Positions 37,459-47,699 of a DNA stretch of 52,154 nucleotides are shown piece by piece. This DNA is from an uncultured Bacillota bacterium (GTDB lineage: Bacteria > Bacillota > Clostridia > Christensenellales > UBA1242): assembly GCA_948465545.1 (NCBI GenBank), contig CAOJXO010000007.1, forward strand, positions 1 through 52,154, given 5' to 3'. Each line of letters starts with the position of its first letter. The stretch's first letter is position 1. The notes beneath the pieces are model-generated. The model ran no database searches. It was not told the DNA's origin and worked only from the letters and a program-made list of their open reading frames with translations. The translations under genes and the position numbers were made by a program.

Positions 37459-37460
37459 AA

Positions 37461-38108
37461 TTAACCATTCTCATCTTCATAACTTTGGCTAAGAGGTTTG
37501 TTTGAAAGACGGATTAAATTGCCATAACATTGTTGAACTTGATTTCTACTTTTATTCTTAACAAAACGAAGGCTATAACGCGTGGTAATATATCTCATAA
37601 TATCATCCTTATCACCATTTAAATCTTCATGTTTAAAATCATTCAAACCTTCCTTTACCACGCCTCTTATATTCTTAATATTTGTCTTAGCCTTTATATC
37701 TTCACTGCCATTTAAATCATGATAAATTTCCAATGCTCTTTCTGAAACAATACAAGCGGCAAATTTATCATTAAAAAATTGACGATTAAGCTCTTCATTT
37801 ACAACATCAAAAACATACTTCTTGCCTTCAAAATTCTTATTTCTTAAGAGTAATGCATAGGCCTCTTCAAAATTGATATAATAATCGTCTATAAAATGAC
37901 TTACATACTCTTCAACTTTTTCATTAACATATCCATTTCCTTTAACTTCATCACGAAGTTTATAAAAATCTTGAATCGCATTAATCTGTCCGAACTCCGC
38001 AAGTTTTTCAATCTTCTTAAAATAAAGTTCATTATTATTATCAACAAGATATTTTGAATTTAAAATGATATAATCTTTATCTAAATTTGAAAATTTTTTA
38101 TGTAACAT
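37461..38108 (-). CDS. Hypothetical protein, helical
   Basis: 215 residues, soluble and probably all-helical (charged, Leu/Ile/Lys-rich with regular spacing), and no recognised motif. ATG 38108 follows AAAAGGG; an in-frame TTG at 38114 is also possible but lies next to the ribosome site. It is a single-gene unit with its own terminator. The layout and size recall the other unknown protein at 40200, but I see no clear alignment. Confidence 0.72.
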   Translation of the reverse strand: MLHKKFSNLDKDYIILNSKYLVDNNNELYFKKIEKLAEFGQINAIQDFYKLRDEVKGNGYVNEKVEEYVSHFIDDYYINFEEAYALLLRNKNFEGKKYVFDVVNEELNRQFFNDKFAACIVSERALEIYHDLNGSEDIKAKTNIKNIRGVVKEGLNDFKHEDLNGDKDDIMRYITTRYSLRFVKNKSRNQVQQCYGNLIRLSNKPLSQSYEDENG

Positions 38109-38187
38109 AACCAAAACCCTTTTAAAACTTTATTAAAGTATATCATCTAATACAAATCAAGTCAATAGCAAACATAAAGATTTTAGA

Positions 38188-39039
38188 CTATTTTACAAGT
38201 TTTTTAGCGTTTTGCAATGAGATATACTTAACTGCCTCTGTACCCGCAATCGCACCTTCACCAACAGCAGTAGAAATCTGTTTTAGACTTCCCTCTCGCA
38301 CATCTCCACAAACAAAAACTCCGTCTTGTGATGTATGCATCTTGCTGTCAGACTTAATGTAGCCTTGTGCGTTTAATTTAAGTTTACCTCTAAGGCTTTT
38401 TGTGTCAGGTTTACGTCCAATAGCAACAAAAACACCGTCAATAGCAACAGTTTTTTCTTTATTATCTTCAATATATGTTAAGTCTGTAACCTTGTTATCA
38501 CCTTGCAATGACTTAACGCTCTTATCAGACAACAAATACACCTTTTTACATATTCCAGAAAGGTACTCAGCGTCACTTACAGCTTCAGTGCCAGAACCAA
38601 TAACTGCAACCACTTTTCCTTTAAAGAAATTTCCGTCACATACAGCACAATAACTTACCCCTCTTCCTGTAAACTTCTCCTCATTTGCAATTCCAAGCGG
38701 AATAGTATGAGAGCCAAGAGCAAGCACAACCGCTTTTGCTTCATAAACATTTTTGCGTGTAACAACCTTTTTAACATTGCCATCAAGTTGATATTCTTTT
38801 ACTTCTTCTTGCAATACTGGAATATTCAATTCTTTTGTATGCTTAGAAAAAGTAAGGGCAAGTTCACTTCCTTCAACCCCAGCAAAACCAAGATAATTCT
38901 CTATCTTACCTATCAAATTCACCTGCCCGCCAACAGCAAATTTTTCAAGCACAACAACCGTCTTGTTTGCCCTTTTTGCATAAATGGCAGCAGTAATCCC
39001 CGCTGGCCCGCCACCAACAACTAACACATCATACAGCAT
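38188..39039 (-). CDS. Thioredoxin reductase-like flavoprotein without NADPH motif
   Basis: 283 residues. It has the FAD-binding VVGGGPAGITAAIYAKRA, redox-active CxxC in SYCAVCDG, and the second FAD block DGVFVCGDVREGSLKQISTAVGEGAIAGT. In the NADPH domain, GSGTEAVSDAEYL keeps a GxG-type loop. The HRRxxxR that binds the NADP phosphate is missing, and about 25 residues are lost there. It may be a ferredoxin-dependent thioredoxin reductase as described in clostridia. GGAGG precedes the ATG. No thioredoxin gene is adjacent. Confidence 0.87.
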   Translation of the reverse strand: MLYDVLVVGGGPAGITAAIYAKRANKTVVVLEKFAVGGQVNLIGKIENYLGFAGVEGSELALTFSKHTKELNIPVLQEEVKEYQLDGNVKKVVTRKNVYEAKAVVLALGSHTIPLGIANEEKFTGRGVSYCAVCDGNFFKGKVVAVIGSGTEAVSDAEYLSGICKKVYLLSDKSVKSLQGDNKVTDLTYIEDNKEKTVAIDGVFVAIGRKPDTKSLRGKLKLNAQGYIKSDSKMHTSQDGVFVCGDVREGSLKQISTAVGEGAIAGTEAVKYISLQNAKKLVK

Positions 39040-39171
39040 GATTTGCCTCCATATTTATATAATACACTAATTTTATAAAAAATCCAAGCAAGAAATTATG
39101 TTTAATAAATATTATTTAAAAAACCTTATATATAAAGACAAAAGTTATTTTTATATATCTAATTTTTAAAT

Positions 39172-39198
39172 AAAAAATCGTCCAAATGGACGATTTTT
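39172..39198 (-). terminator. rplM-rpsI terminator
   Basis: AAAAATCGTCCA pairs with TGGACGATTTTT around a 2-nt centre, just past the rpsI stop. Confidence 0.9.
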
Positions 39199-39205
39199 GT
39201 ACATA

Positions 39206-39619
39206 TTAACGTTTTGAGAATTGAGATGCTTTTCTTGCTTTCTTTAAGCCGTACTTCTTTCTTTCCTTCATTCTTGAATCACGAGTAAGAAGTCCTGCAT
39301 CTTTAAGTTCTTTCTTGTAAGTTTCGCTAGACTTAACAAGTGCTCTTGCGATACCATGGCTGATTGCACCTGCTTGTCCAGAGAGTCCACCACCAACAAC
39401 TCTTACAACAATATCGTACTTCTCTGCTGTATCAGTAAGAGTAAGTGGACGACGTGCGATTAAGAGAAGAGTGTCAAGTTGTAAATACTCTTTAAGTTCT
39501 CTTCCGTTTACTGTAATTTTACCATTTCCTGGCATAAGTCTTACTCTTGCAATAGAGGTTTTTCTTCTACCAGTTGAGATAATTTGAGCGTTTTCTTTCT
39601 TAACTTTTTTCTCTGCCAT
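39206..39619 (-). CDS. rpsI: 30S ribosomal protein S9
   Basis: 137 residues: [49 protein letters not shown] and the basic [18 protein letters not shown] tail are diagnostic of S9. Its ATG overlaps the rplM TAA by one base, the usual rplM-rpsI arrangement. Confidence 0.97.
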   Translation of the reverse strand: MAEKKVKKENAQIISTGRRKTSIARVRLMPGNGKITVNGRELKEYLQLDTLLLIARRPLTLTDTAEKYDIVVRVVGGGLSGQAGAISHGIARALVKSSETYKKELKDAGLLTRDSRMKERKKYGLKKARKASQFSKR

Positions 39620-40062
39620 TAGTTTCTTGCTCCTTTAATTACAATAGTTTCTGGCTTTTGGGCCTCGTGGTTATGATTTGCATCTTTATACACATGAAGA
39701 CGAGTAAATTGTTTTCTGCCAAGAGTTGTTTTTGGAAGCATACCCTTTACTGCCTTTTCAAGAGCCTTGTCTGATTTTTCAGCCATTAATTTGTCATAGC
39801 CAACTTCTTTAAGACCACCGATGTAACCAGTGTGATAACGCATTTTCTTGTCAACAAGTTTATTTCCTGTTAAAACAAGTTTATCTGAATTGATAACGAT
39901 TACGAAATCCCCTGTATCAACATGAGGTGTATAGATTGTTTTATTTTTACCTGTCAAAATATCAGCAACTTGACTTGCCACTCTACCAAGAGGGATGTTA
40001 GTTGCATCTACAACGTACCATTTTCTTTCAATGTCCGCTGGTTTTGCCATATAAGTTTTCAT
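39619..40062 (-). CDS. rplM: 50S ribosomal protein L13
   Basis: 147 residues with [43 protein letters not shown] and [18 protein letters not shown]. Normal length with a slightly extended C-terminus. AGGAGG (about 40069-40074) precedes the ATG. It is the first gene of the L13-S9 operon with a structured leader. Confidence 0.97.
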   Translation of the reverse strand: MKTYMAKPADIERKWYVVDATNIPLGRVASQVADILTGKNKTIYTPHVDTGDFVIVINSDKLVLTGNKLVDKKMRYHTGYIGGLKEVGYDKLMAEKSDKALEKAVKGMLPKTTLGRKQFTRLHVYKDANHNHEAQKPETIVIKGARN

Positions 40063-40114
40063 TAATTTCCTCCGATTTGATTTATCCTATTATCGCACTT
40101 TTCATCTGTGGGGC

Positions 40115-40152
40115 TAATACAAACAAAAAACGCCTTAAATTAAGACGTTATT
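40115..40152 (-). promoter_or_regulatory. rplM leader hairpin, possible L13 autoregulatory leader
   Basis: At the very start of the predicted minus-strand transcript, AACG-T-CTTAA pairs with TTAAG-G-CGTT and is followed by a T6 run, before the rest of an 80-90 nt leader. This could be a short attenuator. It could also be an L13-type autoregulatory leader, which is known upstream of rplM in Firmicutes. Confidence 0.5.
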
Positions 40153-40181
40153 ATTTTATATAATATAAAGACTAATGTCAA
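40153..40181 (-). promoter_or_regulatory. rplM-rpsI promoter
   Basis: On the minus strand, TTGACA (40176-40181), a 17-nt spacer and TAAAAT (40153-40158), as expected for a strong ribosomal-protein operon. Confidence 0.87.
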
Positions 40182-40199
40182 GCATTTTTGCAAACTTTT

Positions 40200-40883
40200 T
40201 TAAGAAACTTGAGCGTCAAGCAAACTTTCTTCAAGTTTTTTATGTTTTGCTATGCGACATCTGTCATCAACAAGGAAACTTACCGTTTTATTAACGAATT
40301 TCGCCTGCAATTTCAAGAAATTATCCTCTTGCTGGGTGATATTTTCAAGAATTGTAGCCTTAATAGCATCTAGCGGTGTTTGCACACTTCCCGCCCTCAT
40401 TTTAATTATACTTTCAAGAGCCTCTTCGTTATATTTAATTTGACTAAGAGCCACAAAACTCTCATAGCCCTCTTTATAGACAAATTTTTCATGTTCCAAC
40501 CTCTCATTCATAGCGGTAAATTTACGACAACGGGATACAGTTTCTTGATAATCCCTCATATCCCCATAGACCATGGCAATGGAGTGAAGAGCCTCAATCT
40601 TTCCCCTGTTAGAGCCATCATTTAGCACCACCTTTTTAACAAGTTCGTTTTGATCTTCAACCAACCCTTTCAAGGCATCTTGAAGTGCCTGCTTGTCCTC
40701 TTTTTTATTCGAAACTTGACACCTAGCAGCAAGTTTCAAAACCTCAGTCGGCACTTCCATTTCCTTACCCGAAAGTTCGGCAATCTTAACTAGATATCCA
40801 CACATCACAGCATAAAACTCCTCGCCCTCAAAGCCGATATTCTTGTCCCTTAAATCTTTGATTATGCTGGTTTCCACGCTCAT
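40200..40883 (-). CDS. Hypothetical protein, helical
   Basis: 227 residues, soluble and predicted all-helical with long charged helices, including IKDLRDKNIGFEGEEFYAVMCGYLVK and RDYQETVSRCRKF. No recognised family. AAAGGAG lies 7 nt before the ATG. It sits just upstream of the rplM promoter on the same strand, so read-through into rplM is possible. Confidence 0.75.
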   Translation of the reverse strand: MSVETSIIKDLRDKNIGFEGEEFYAVMCGYLVKIAELSGKEMEVPTEVLKLAARCQVSNKKEDKQALQDALKGLVEDQNELVKKVVLNDGSNRGKIEALHSIAMVYGDMRDYQETVSRCRKFTAMNERLEHEKFVYKEGYESFVALSQIKYNEEALESIIKMRAGSVQTPLDAIKATILENITQQEDNFLKLQAKFVNKTVSFLVDDRCRIAKHKKLEESLLDAQVS

Positions 40884-41025
40884 GATTTGCTCCTTTCGTA
40901 ACTACATAATATCACAAATTTTTGCATAAATCAAACAATTTTTGAATATTTATACATTATTATACGAAAAATTTATATAAAAGCACTGGAGGAAGCAATT
41001 TTTTAGCAAAAACCAACGAAATCCG

Positions 41026-41080
41026 TTGACTTATTAGGATATATATGTTAATATTACAATGATATATATTATATATATCC
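41026..41080 (+). promoter_or_regulatory. Promoter with overlapping dyad, surface operon
   Basis: TTGACT (41026-41031), a 17-nt spacer and TAATAT (41049-41054). GGATATATAT (41037-41046) and ATATATATCC (41071-41080) form a dyad spanning the -10 and start site. The operon leader would be about 100 nt. The dyad may be a repressor site or a chance product of the AT-rich sequence. Confidence 0.65.
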
Positions 41081-41162
41081 ACTAAATTAAATTAATCGCA
41101 GGGTTTACGACGAACACTGTTTACAATATTTTAACAACTTAAAACCCTTATAGGTATAAATA

Positions 41163-42365
41163 ATGAAAGATGATTTTAAATCTGTTTTGGAAAGCAGCAA
41201 GTCGGCTGATAACCAAAATAGTACTATACATAAACTGAATAATAACACTTTACAACCTTCAGAACAACAGCCTGAGGACTATTTTGTTGCGGAAATAGAA
41301 AAAGACAACACAGATAACCTTTCCCCCATCATCGTATCACAAAATCAATCGGCAATCTACAAAGATCATAAACACAAAAAACTTTCTTTAAATAAAGAAG
41401 GGTCAAAGCACTCTTTCTCTTGCACTAGAACAATTCACAAAAAACCTTTTTGGAAAAGACGTATTTTTAACTTTGCAGTTGTCCTTGTGCTTGGCGTAGT
41501 TACAGGGGCTCTTCTTGCTGGTTGGTATGGCGACTTAATAAAGCCAAAAAATGTTATTTGGCCAACAGAGTCAGAAATTCGTGACAATGAAAATGATGTC
41601 CTGACCGCTTTAAATGAAATAACCAATAGTTCTGACGCTGATTTTGCATCTTGGATGAATACTGCAAAGGCACAAGGGATCACCCCAAAAGACCTTTCTG
41701 CCAGTCAAAACTTCATGCTGGCGGTTTATAATGGCGATCATGCAACAAGTTTTGATATAATTAGTCATGGCAAAGTTGCAACTATTGCAACCCAATCAGT
41801 TTATAGCCGAAAAGCATTCAATGGAGAAAAGTATACCTTTGAAAGTATCAGTAAAGGGCTTCTTACAATCGCTACCTGCTCTGTCATGAAAAAAGACGCC
41901 TCAAATGTAGACCTATTCTTAGGCGAAAATGTGAGGGAAGATGGTGCTGACTGGACTGGGAAGAAAACAACCTACACCACAGAAGAGTTTTACGACTATG
42001 CAGGTTGCACACCAAATGTTTTAGTCCCTTACATTATCTCATCTAAAACAATATTGTATGAGGATACAGTTGAAATTAAAGAAACAACTTATAACGATAT
42101 TCCTGTTTATCAATACAGCGTTCAACTTAAAACTGAAGCATCTGAACTATACTACGTAAGAGAGGTAAAACAAAAGAGCGGGCTTGAAAGTTACCCAGAG
42201 TTCTTTGATATAACCTACACCATCATGATTGATGAAAACTGGAATTTTGTACACACTGAAGTTATTGAAAACTACAAGGTCGTGGCATTTAAAGCCCCTG
42301 CAAATTGTCAAGGAACAATGAGTTCCGATTATATATTTAATCAACCAGTCAAATTACCGGTTTAA
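41163..42365 (+). CDS. Single-pass membrane protein with extracytoplasmic domain
   Basis: 400 residues. About 100 polar, Asn/Ser/Lys-rich cytosolic residues are followed by a basic stretch (KKPFWKRRIFN), one membrane helix (about 101-121) and an exported domain of about 280 residues with beta-rich text and two Cys. Nothing in it is a recognised domain. It is the first gene of a two-gene operon with the giant protein, 15 nt upstream, so the two probably act together at the cell surface. Confidence 0.8.
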   Translation: MKDDFKSVLESSKSADNQNSTIHKLNNNTLQPSEQQPEDYFVAEIEKDNTDNLSPIIVSQNQSAIYKDHKHKKLSLNKEGSKHSFSCTRTIHKKPFWKRRIFNFAVVLVLGVVTGALLAGWYGDLIKPKNVIWPTESEIRDNENDVLTALNEITNSSDADFASWMNTAKAQGITPKDLSASQNFMLAVYNGDHATSFDIISHGKVATIATQSVYSRKAFNGEKYTFESISKGLLTIATCSVMKKDASNVDLFLGENVREDGADWTGKKTTYTTEEFYDYAGCTPNVLVPYIISSKTILYEDTVEIKETTYNDIPVYQYSVQLKTEASELYYVREVKQKSGLESYPEFFDITYTIMIDENWNFVHTEVIENYKVVAFKAPANCQGTMSSDYIFNQPVKLPV

Positions 42366-42380
42366 AAGGAGGAAGAAAGC

Positions 42381-45300
42381 ATGAAAATATCTACCAACGA
42401 AAAGAAGAAATCAAAAAAAATCATAAAGAAAGCATTTTCAGTTTTAGGTTATGCACTTGTGTATATCTTCATTACGCTTGGCACTGCTTTAGGCATCCTC
42501 TTCCTGTCCCCTACCGGTACTAATGATAAAAATGAAGAAATCTACATTGCACCACAAATCAGCCACATTTACAATAACTTTACCACTGTAAAAGCCTTGC
42601 AGATAATTGATCTTGATGCAAGAATAGAAACCCCTGCCGACAGTTTTACAATCAAACTCAATGCCGACCTTGACCTTGACAATGGGATTGAAAACATGGA
42701 AATTGAAGGTACTCTTTTAGTAGAAATCCATTCAGAAACTCTTACCATCAATTTTAGTTATAAGAATAGCGTTATCTATGTTGATGTTTTGAACGGTAAA
42801 TACAAAATTCAAACAAACAACATTGGCGATTCTTTAAATCAAATTCTTTCAGTACTCAATATCGAAATGCCAGATTTAGGAATGGATCTTTCAAATCTTA
42901 CCCCAGACTCAATTCTTCCTATGCTTTCTGACCTTACAGAAACTAAGGGAGAAAACTCAATTACACTTACAATCAATGTCCCTGTTGTTGGTGCAATCGA
43001 ACTTACATGCGACCTCAATTACAGCATTGAAAGATTAGTCCTTCCAAAAACAACAATATCAGAGGGCACAAGCATCGCACTTTCAACCAGCCTTGCTTAT
43101 CCTGAGTATATTGAGGTAGAAGAACCTGAGGATGAATATATTGAAGCGACATACTTCTTCAACGTGGCAGGTGCAGCCCTTGAATATATCAATCAAGACC
43201 AAATCGGTTTTAATGCAAATATTAAATATAACGACGTTGACGTTACTGGTAATTTCAGTGCCGACATGAAAGACTTATCTGCAAAATTCACAACCAACAT
43301 TTTGGATATGCCTTTCAACTTAATCGCAAAAGAAAACACATTGTTTATTGAGTATGGCAACATAAACCTTAAATTCGCCCTTGAAGATACCGCTCTTGTT
43401 GCAAACCTGTTAAACGAACAATTTAATCTTGACATTCCTATTGATACAGTTGCATCAATCTTATCAGCATTAAAAAATGGTAACTTGTTTGACGTTTTAC
43501 CACACCTCAACCCTGAAAGAAAAACTAAGTCAACCAGTTTAAACGATATTGACCTAAGCGTTATTCAAAACTTCGTAAAAGTGGATGATTCTTATATTTT
43601 GTCGCTTCGCGATATAGGCAACATCACCTTTATCCTTGCTGATACAAAACTTACTGGAATCGGATTTGATGGCTTTGGTTTAAACGCAAAACTTAACGTC
43701 ACTCCTGCAAACCCTATTATTCTTGCAACAAATCCTGACGCATATATCAACCTTGCAGACATTATTCCTGCGGTAAACGCATTCATGAATACCGCTAAAC
43801 TTGACAACTTTGTAGGAAACGCAAGCCTTACAAACAACAATGAGGTTGTAGGTACTTTATACTTTATCCTAACAAAACAAAATGCAAATCCAAAAGCACA
43901 TATAGAGGCAAACATCTATGGTCAAACAATCAATATTGACTATGCTGATGGTATCGTATTCCTCCAATTTAAGGATATTAAAATCTATACTACATTTGAT
44001 GATATTGACACTATTTCAAACTTCTTGCAAGATGTTGTAGGGCTTACATTTGAAAAGTTTGATACTGATAAACTTATCGAACAAATCAAAACAATTTTAA
44101 ACCCAAGCATTAATCCAGCACTCATCAAATCACTTAAACAAGTGGATAATGGATTAACAATCACATTGTTTAATGATATTACATTTACAATCTCTTATAC
44201 AAATCTAATTTCAGGATTAAATATTGACTTTAACAATATTTCAGCAAATATTGACCTTATTGCATCACAAGACACCATAACCCTGCCAGAATGCAATATT
44301 GCTGATTATACATCAATTGTCAAGATTCTTGATATTGTAACATCAGTTAAATCTTACATTGAAACAAGTCAATTTGACATTACTGCAAATGCACAAGTTT
44401 ATGAAAAACGTGAACAAATTTATAATGCAAATGTAGCCCTCCAAATTGACCTTAAAAATAAATTCCAATTCTATGGAAAAGCAGAACTTACTGGCAAACA
44501 AGATATGGATATAGAAGCAAGCCTATATCAAGATTACCTCTACCTCGGATACAATGGGCTTCTTCTTAAAATGAACTCCAACGATGTAAGCGAACTCCTT
44601 GTAATGGTACTCAACATACTGGGAGTTGACCCAAGCATTTTACCGTTCTTACAAGATGTAGCAAATGGTATGGATGTAGATTTAGGCGCTCTTAGTGAAT
44701 TAAACACAGGTATAAACCTTGATGACCCTCTTTCAATAGTTACCCTATTCAAATCAATTTCAGTTGTCGACAATACTCTTGAACTTGTCCTTGACGGAAG
44801 TAAAATTTCTTCAAATGAAAGAGCAGAAAATATGATTGTCAAACTTGTTACTGACGGTAAAAAACTTGTGTCTCTTAACATCAAGAATCTTTATACTGGC
44901 GTATCAAATGACGAACATTTCGACCTTAACATATTCTTCAACAACTATCAAGGTGTTACCTCCCCTGACACAACTAAGAATTATATTGATATATCTGGTG
45001 CAAATGAACTTATCAAAGCCGTAATTAATATGACAGAATATAGAGATTTTGAAATCTCTGGCAACCTCAATATTGATATGTCAATCCCAGTCCTTAGCAA
45101 TATGCACCTTGTTATACCTGTAAACTTCAAAGTTAAAATTGTAGATGGAAAGCCTGAAGTATTAATTGCAATTGAAAAAATCCCTGTAGTACATCCTTTA
45201 GTTTACAACCTTAATAATGATACAACTTGGGGATATAGCCAGGTAAACACTTTTAATATAGCAACAATGAAATCATCTGGTGAAACAAGAAATCTTTATA

Positions 45301-47402
45301 TCTACTATAAAGATAACGAGGTTTATTTCTATCGTCATGAACTCAACACCAAGGGTTCTACCTATGAAAAGAAACTTAAAGCCCCTCTTGAAACAGTAAT
45401 GTCTGATATACTTTACTATGTACAATGGGGCACAGGTTTCAATGACGACATCATCGGTGCTATCCGCAAATCATTAGAAAACGAACACTCCATTGATTTA
45501 GGCAACATTATCAGAAGTTTCACAGCAAACGAAGATGGATGCACAATCGTGCTTAACATGACTGAAATTTCTGGTGATAAGAATATGGGTGATATGACTC
45601 TTAAACTTGGACTTATGGATCATTCATCTGTGATTGACGGAGAAACTGTAACAAAGAAAGTTCTTGGATTTATAGATTTTAAAATGGTTATGCCGTTTAC
45701 TGACAGTCTCCAACTCAATATGAAAACAGAAAACAATAACCCTCTTACTGTTGTTAACCTTGGTCAAACAATTGATTTCACAGACTTCTATAACTTTATA
45801 AACAATTATGAATATGAAAACAATGTTGAAATGGAAGCCTATAATGGCTCTTGGACAAAAGCAGCTGAACGTCAGTTTGAAGTAACCTTTGTAACAAACC
45901 AAGATTTTACTCTTCCAAACATAACTGGAGTACAAGGTTCAACATTTGAACTCCCTACCTACACAACAATCGAAACCTCAAATGAAACTGACCGAGATGT
46001 ATACAACTTTGTTGGCTGGTATACAAGCAGCAACTTTACTCCCGGCACAGAATTTACAACTGGAATTATTCCACACAACAATGTTACTCTTTATGCAAAA
46101 TGGCAAACATTGGAAAGTTATCGCACAATAGAGTTCTATGTTAACAATATCAAAGTTGACTCTCAATACGCCCTTGTTGGTACACCTTTAAAGGAAGTTA
46201 ACTTTGACAAAGAATATTATGACGATATCGGAATCCAAAGATTCACAATGACTTTTACAGGCTGGGTTGATGAAGATGGATATTCAATTACCTACATTCC
46301 AGCAGATAGCGATAAATTGTATGCAAAATATGAAATAACCAACACAGTTACAAAATACACCCTATCTTTTGATACTGGCGTTGGGGCAATTAAAACACCT
46401 GTTGAAATTTACAATTCTTATAGTGCTGAGAAAATATTAGACGGATATGACACAAGCAATGTAATTGTAAATAAAGATGGCGTAACAACCACCTATCAAT
46501 TCGCTGGCTGGTACTTAGATCCAGAATTTACTATCGCATTTGATAACATCATGCCAGAACATAACCTTACAATTTATGCAAAATGGAACATCATTGATGT
46601 CGCTTATGAAAGAGTATTCAAAATAATTGATGGAAACCACGAGGTTTATTCAGCACGCATCAAACCAAACGAGCAAGTTAATCTTCCTACAAACATAAAA
46701 ATAGATAATGAAACTCAATGGTTTGCTGATGCAGAATTTACAATCCAAACTACCCCTCCAAAAATTATGCCAGATAATGATGTCACTGTTTATATCCGTA
46801 ATAAATATACTTTAACTTATACTTATTACTATAAAGATTTAATAAGCGGTTATACTGATAGATATGAAAATAAATCAAACACTGTAACTGTAAGATTGTA
46901 TCAAGGCGAACAATTAACTCTTCCAGAACAGGTTAATTATGAATTTGATACATACACTGACAATCATTTATATCAAAGAATGTACTATTCATTTAATGGC
47001 TATAAAGAAAATAATAACATTTACACTTCTAGCACTATGTCAAATCACGACTTAACCCTTGTTTCAAATGTCAAAGAAGATTATAAAAACTATTATACTG
47101 TAACCTTTGCAACAAATGATTATAGGGCTGATGGAATGTGGGCAGGATCATATTCTTGGGAAAGTCCATCTTTCACACCTGAAATGGAATATGTGCTTGA
47201 TGGTGAAACAATTAACCTTGCACAAGATAAATACCAACCTACCCGTTATGGTAAAGACACATGGGCTGCCTCTAAAAAACTTTATAAAGCAACCTCATGG
47301 GGAACAAGCAGTTGGAGCAATGGCACAAAAGGTGGAAGCGGATTCACAAGTTACACAGTTACTGGCAATGTAACACTGTACGCTTGTTGGGAAAAGCAAT
47401 AA
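42381..47402 (+). CDS. Giant membrane-anchored surface protein with InlB-type repeats
   Basis: 1673 residues. One membrane helix near residues 18-38 after a Lys-rich start acts as signal anchor. The bulk (about 60-1160) appears to hold five tandem beta-rich modules of roughly 190-220 residues, starting near 72, 264, 465, 655 and 877. Each opens with an amphipathic helix, then strands, a Y/F-x-x-Y-x-N-x-hydrophobic pattern, and a DL/LL-rich helix. From about 1165 to the end there are around six InlB B-type repeats (FVGWYTSS, FAGWYLD, LYAKW and similar). No LPXTG, Cys-lipobox or enzyme motif was seen. AGGAGG precedes the ATG. Confidence 0.87.
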   Translation: MKISTNEKKKSKKIIKKAFSVLGYALVYIFITLGTALGILFLSPTGTNDKNEEIYIAPQISHIYNNFTTVKALQIIDLDARIETPADSFTIKLNADLDLDNGIENMEIEGTLLVEIHSETLTINFSYKNSVIYVDVLNGKYKIQTNNIGDSLNQILSVLNIEMPDLGMDLSNLTPDSILPMLSDLTETKGENSITLTINVPVVGAIELTCDLNYSIERLVLPKTTISEGTSIALSTSLAYPEYIEVEEPEDEYIEATYFFNVAGAALEYINQDQIGFNANIKYNDVDVTGNFSADMKDLSAKFTTNILDMPFNLIAKENTLFIEYGNINLKFALEDTALVANLLNEQFNLDIPIDTVASILSALKNGNLFDVLPHLNPERKTKSTSLNDIDLSVIQNFVKVDDSYILSLRDIGNITFILADTKLTGIGFDGFGLNAKLNVTPANPIILATNPDAYINLADIIPAVNAFMNTAKLDNFVGNASLTNNNEVVGTLYFILTKQNANPKAHIEANIYGQTINIDYADGIVFLQFKDIKIYTTFDDIDTISNFLQDVVGLTFEKFDTDKLIEQIKTILNPSINPALIKSLKQVDNGLTITLFNDITFTISYTNLISGLNIDFNNISANIDLIASQDTITLPECNIADYTSIVKILDIVTSVKSYIETSQFDITANAQVYEKREQIYNANVALQIDLKNKFQFYGKAELTGKQDMDIEASLYQDYLYLGYNGLLLKMNSNDVSELLVMVLNILGVDPSILPFLQDVANGMDVDLGALSELNTGINLDDPLSIVTLFKSISVVDNTLELVLDGSKISSNERAENMIVKLVTDGKKLVSLNIKNLYTGVSNDEHFDLNIFFNNYQGVTSPDTTKNYIDISGANELIKAVINMTEYRDFEISGNLNIDMSIPVLSNMHLVIPVNFKVKIVDGKPEVLIAIEKIPVVHPLVYNLNNDTTWGYSQVNTFNIATMKSSGETRNLYIYYKDNEVYFYRHELNTKGSTYEKKLKAPLETVMSDILYYVQWGTGFNDDIIGAIRKSLENEHSIDLGNIIRSFTANEDGCTIVLNMTEISGDKNMGDMTLKLGLMDHSSVIDGETVTKKVLGFIDFKMVMPFTDSLQLNMKTENNNPLTVVNLGQTIDFTDFYNFINNYEYENNVEMEAYNGSWTKAAERQFEVTFVTNQDFTLPNITGVQGSTFELPTYTTIETSNETDRDVYNFVGWYTSSNFTPGTEFTTGIIPHNNVTLYAKWQTLESYRTIEFYVNNIKVDSQYALVGTPLKEVNFDKEYYDDIGIQRFTMTFTGWVDEDGYSITYIPADSDKLYAKYEITNTVTKYTLSFDTGVGAIKTPVEIYNSYSAEKILDGYDTSNVIVNKDGVTTTYQFAGWYLDPEFTIAFDNIMPEHNLTIYAKWNIIDVAYERVFKIIDGNHEVYSARIKPNEQVNLPTNIKIDNETQWFADAEFTIQTTPPKIMPDNDVTVYIRNKYTLTYTYYYKDLISGYTDRYENKSNTVTVRLYQGEQLTLPEQVNYEFDTYTDNHLYQRMYYSFNGYKENNNIYTSSTMSNHDLTLVSNVKEDYKNYYTVTFATNDYRADGMWAGSYSWESPSFTPEMEYVLDGETINLAQDKYQPTRYGKDTWAASKKLYKATSWGTSSWSNGTKGGSGFTSYTVTGNVTLYACWEKQ

Positions 47403-47432
47403 AAAAAGAACGGTTGTTTCCGTTCTTTTTTA
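47401..47432 (+). terminator. Terminator of surface operon
   Basis: AAAAAAGAACGG pairs with CCGTTCTTTTTT around a TTGTTT loop, beginning at the stop codon of the giant protein. Confidence 0.93.
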
Positions 47433-47699
47433 TTTTAAAATAAAAAAGTAACAAGATTAATTGTATTTTAATCATTTATATGATATACTTAACTTACACA
47501 AATAACACATCTCATAAAACAATACATTCCCATAGTAAAGTGGATATTACAAACCCTCCTAAGTACCGACTTGAACGAAATAAAAATCGCTAAATCGCCC
47601 TAAAACACGGCAGTTTAGCCCACTTGAACCACAACCCAAAACCACAATTACACCTAAATAGTACCCAAACCTTTCAAAACTCAATAGAAACCCTAATAT
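47433..47699. other. Intergenic stretch before tRNA-Arg
   Basis: About 265 bases with no supportable gene. The last 75 (47619-47692) are almost free of G on the plus strand, unlike the surroundings. A minus-strand frame stays open for some 40 codons there but has no start, ribosome site or recognised similarity. It may be a remnant of an older insertion next to the tRNA. Confidence 0.4.
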
